From contig JAOZQX010000041.1 of the NCBI GenBank assembly GCA_029931995.1, positions 1,949 through 8,756 on the forward strand: DNA of 6,808 bases. Reading direction: 5' to 3'. Shown one piece after another: positions 5,644-6,808 of the stretch (position 1 is its first letter; each line of letters begins with the position of its first letter). Source of the DNA: Bacteroidales bacterium (lineage in GTDB: Bacteria > Bacteroidota > Bacteroidia > Bacteroidales > GCA-2711565). A model generated the notes under the pieces. It saw only the letters and a list, made by a program, of their open reading frames with translations. It was not told the origin of the DNA and ran no database searches. Both the position numbers and the translations under genes were made by a program.

Positions 5644-5674
5644 TTGAAGAAACCAATGCAAAACAGTACTTTTA
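5644..5674 (+). promoter_or_regulatory. Possible Bacteroidetes-type promoter for the membrane-protein gene
   Basis: TACTTTTA at 5667-5674 matches the -7 box TAnnTTTG at all but the last position, and TTG at 5644-5646 lies 20 bp upstream as a possible -33 box. It would give a leader of only about a dozen bases before the ATG at 5693. Such matches are common by chance in AT-rich DNA. Confidence 0.25.
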
Positions 5675-5692
5675 CAATCGATTTTTAAAAAC

Positions 5693-6742
5693 ATGACCGA
5701 CAGCCCAACAAAACTTCTCGATTTTTTTACTTTTAGGCGAGTAATCATCCCCATACTTTTGGGCTTAGGTGTTGCCAGTTATTTGGTTTACCAAAGTTTT
5801 GATGCGGAAGTTTTCAGAAATATCCAATGGTTTTATACAACATTTCTATGGTTATTTATTGCCCTGTGCCTGATGGCGGTTCGCGATTTGGCTTATATGT
5901 ATCGTATTCGTTTACTAACCGATAAGCACCTTAGCTGGCGAAGAAGTTTTCAGGTAATTATGTTGTGGGAATTTGCCTCAGCAGTAACTCCCGGAGTTGT
6001 TGGAGGAGCTGCTATTGCCCTTTATATTGTTAATAAAGAGGGGGTGAATATGGGTAAAACTACAGCCGTTGTAATGATCACCTCCTTGCTGGATGAGATG
6101 TTTTACATCCTTCTCGTGCCGATTATAATACTCATTGCAGGCTATCAAAATTTATTTATTGAAGGTGCAAATTTTGCCCTGTTTAACACCAAATTCGGAA
6201 CATTAGGAATTTTCATCATCGGTTATGTTTTCATGATCATACTCTCACTTATAATAATCTCAGGTGTTTTCATCAACCCACGTGGATTTAAATGGGTGAT
6301 TATTAAAATTTTTAAGTTCAGATTGCTTCGCAAATGGTTAGGAGGAGCTGTAAAAACCGGCGACCAGATTATTACTACCTCCCGCGAAATGAAAGGGAAG
6401 CCATTTAAGTTTTGGCTAAAGGCTTATGCGGTAACGGTTTTCTCGTGGACGGCTCGATTTGGAGTTGTAAACTTCTTGATTTTGGCTTTTGTTTCGGGAG
6501 CCGACCATTTATTAATTTATGCACGCCAATTAATAATGTGGGTAATTATGCTGATTAGCCCAACACCCGGCGGAAGTGGAATTGCCGAATTTGTTTTTAC
6601 AGATTTCTTGGGAGAATTTATCATTCCCGGCCTCGCTCCGGCTTTAGCCCTTCTTTGGCGATTGTTTAGCTTTTACCCCTATTTGTTTATAGGAGCAATT
6701 ATCCTTCCGGGATGGATTAAGCGAGTTTATAAAATCCAATAA
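5693..6742 (+). CDS. Flippase-like / LPG_synthase_TM (UPF0104) family integral membrane protein
   Basis: This 349-residue multi-pass inner-membrane protein is of the lysylphosphatidylglycerol-synthase transmembrane (UPF0104, YbhN-like) family. Some relatives, such as the N-terminal part of MprF, flip modified phospholipids; the roles of stand-alone members are mostly unknown. Hydrophobic segments lie at about 16-34, 46-64, 83-112, 122-149, 168-193, 240-266, 272-290 and 310-340, so roughly seven or eight helices. Family signatures are WEFASAVTPGVVGGAAIALY (92-111), the following KTTAVVMITSLLDEMFY (122-138) and SPTPGGSGIAEF (289-300). No soluble synthase (GNAT-like) domain follows, and the length fits the membrane domain alone. 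The start at 5693 puts a short polar leader before the first helix; no Shine-Dalgarno is visible. It is divergent from hsp20 and 761 bp beyond the sugar cluster. A lipid or lipid-linked substrate is a guess from the family. Confidence 0.88.
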   Translation: MTDSPTKLLDFFTFRRVIIPILLGLGVASYLVYQSFDAEVFRNIQWFYTTFLWLFIALCLMAVRDLAYMYRIRLLTDKHLSWRRSFQVIMLWEFASAVTPGVVGGAAIALYIVNKEGVNMGKTTAVVMITSLLDEMFYILLVPIIILIAGYQNLFIEGANFALFNTKFGTLGIFIIGYVFMIILSLIIISGVFINPRGFKWVIIKIFKFRLLRKWLGGAVKTGDQIITTSREMKGKPFKFWLKAYAVTVFSWTARFGVVNFLILAFVSGADHLLIYARQLIMWVIMLISPTPGGSGIAEFVFTDFLGEFIIPGLAPALALLWRLFSFYPYLFIGAIILPGWIKRVYKIQ

Positions 6743-6808
6743 TTATCCGCAGTGGAAATATTTATTTACTAATGCCAAAATTTTATCTTCATCATTGCCA
6801 AGTTCTAC
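6743..6808 (-). CDS. Possible C-terminal end of a minus-strand gene
   Basis: On the minus strand the last 66 bases read as 21 open codons and a TAA stop at 6743-6745, directly abutting the stop of the membrane-protein gene. The residues, VELGNDEDKILALVNKYFHCG, look like a natural amphipathic C-terminal helix. Twenty-one open codons are weak evidence alone, and a plus-strand ATG at 6772 (MPKFYLHHCQ...) is also possible. No family can be named. Confidence 0.3.
   Translation of the reverse strand, partial: VELGNDEDKILALVNKYFHCG

Noticed and set aside
6772..6808. Plus-strand gene start at 6772 (MPKFYLHHCQ...)
   Set aside because: Only 12 codons are visible, without a ribosome site or recognisable motif; the minus-strand reading looks slightly more protein-like, but neither is secure.

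Overview
The window looks like part of a Bacteroidetes (Bacteroidota) chromosome. The bases are AT-rich. Most genes have no Shine-Dalgarno sequence and start in A/T-rich context. Intergenic regions carry palindromic repeats of a kind I associate with this phylum, and the protein sequences have a Bacteroidetes character. The genus cannot be fixed from the sequence.

Positions 1-4931, plus strand: the end of a surface-polysaccharide (O-antigen or capsule) nucleotide-sugar cluster. In order it holds the C-terminal part of a DegT/DnrJ/EryC1/StrS sugar aminotransferase, a WbpD/WlbB-type left-handed beta-helix N-acetyltransferase, a GalE-type UDP-sugar 4-epimerase, an RfbB/RmlB dTDP-glucose 4,6-dehydratase, and a radical SAM protein with an N-terminal cobalamin-binding-type domain. 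The first two fit consecutive steps (3-amination, then 3-N-acetylation) of the pathway to UDP-2,3-diacetamido-2,3-dideoxy-uronic acids. GalE and RfbB supply 4-epimerised UDP-sugars and dTDP-4-keto-6-deoxyglucose. The radical SAM enzyme has no known substrate here.

The cluster is not a tight operon. Three of its four internal junctions carry a structured element: a strong intrinsic terminator, a paired-hairpin REP-like repeat, and a diffuse AT-rich inverted repeat. Only rfbB and the radical SAM gene are closely spaced (25 bp). The cluster ends at a hairpin and a bidirectional terminator.

Positions 5040-6742: an hsp20 small heat-shock gene on the minus strand, converging on the cluster, and divergently from it a multi-pass membrane protein of the UPF0104/LPG_synthase_TM family on the plus strand. 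The 239-bp region between these two starts is the most interesting part of the window. On the minus strand it holds a sigma-54-like -24/-12 element with exact spacing and a consensus-strength Shine-Dalgarno, exceptional among the genes here. Upstream of that lie two near-identical 11-bp palindromes whose centres are 31 bp apart, about three helical turns, in the usual place for enhancer-binding-protein sites. Together these suggest an activator-dependent stress promoter for hsp20. I found no tRNA, rRNA, CRISPR array, transposase or phage gene. I see no clearly undescribed multi-gene system; the novelty, if any, is in the regulatory and repeat DNA and in the uncharacterised radical SAM enzyme.
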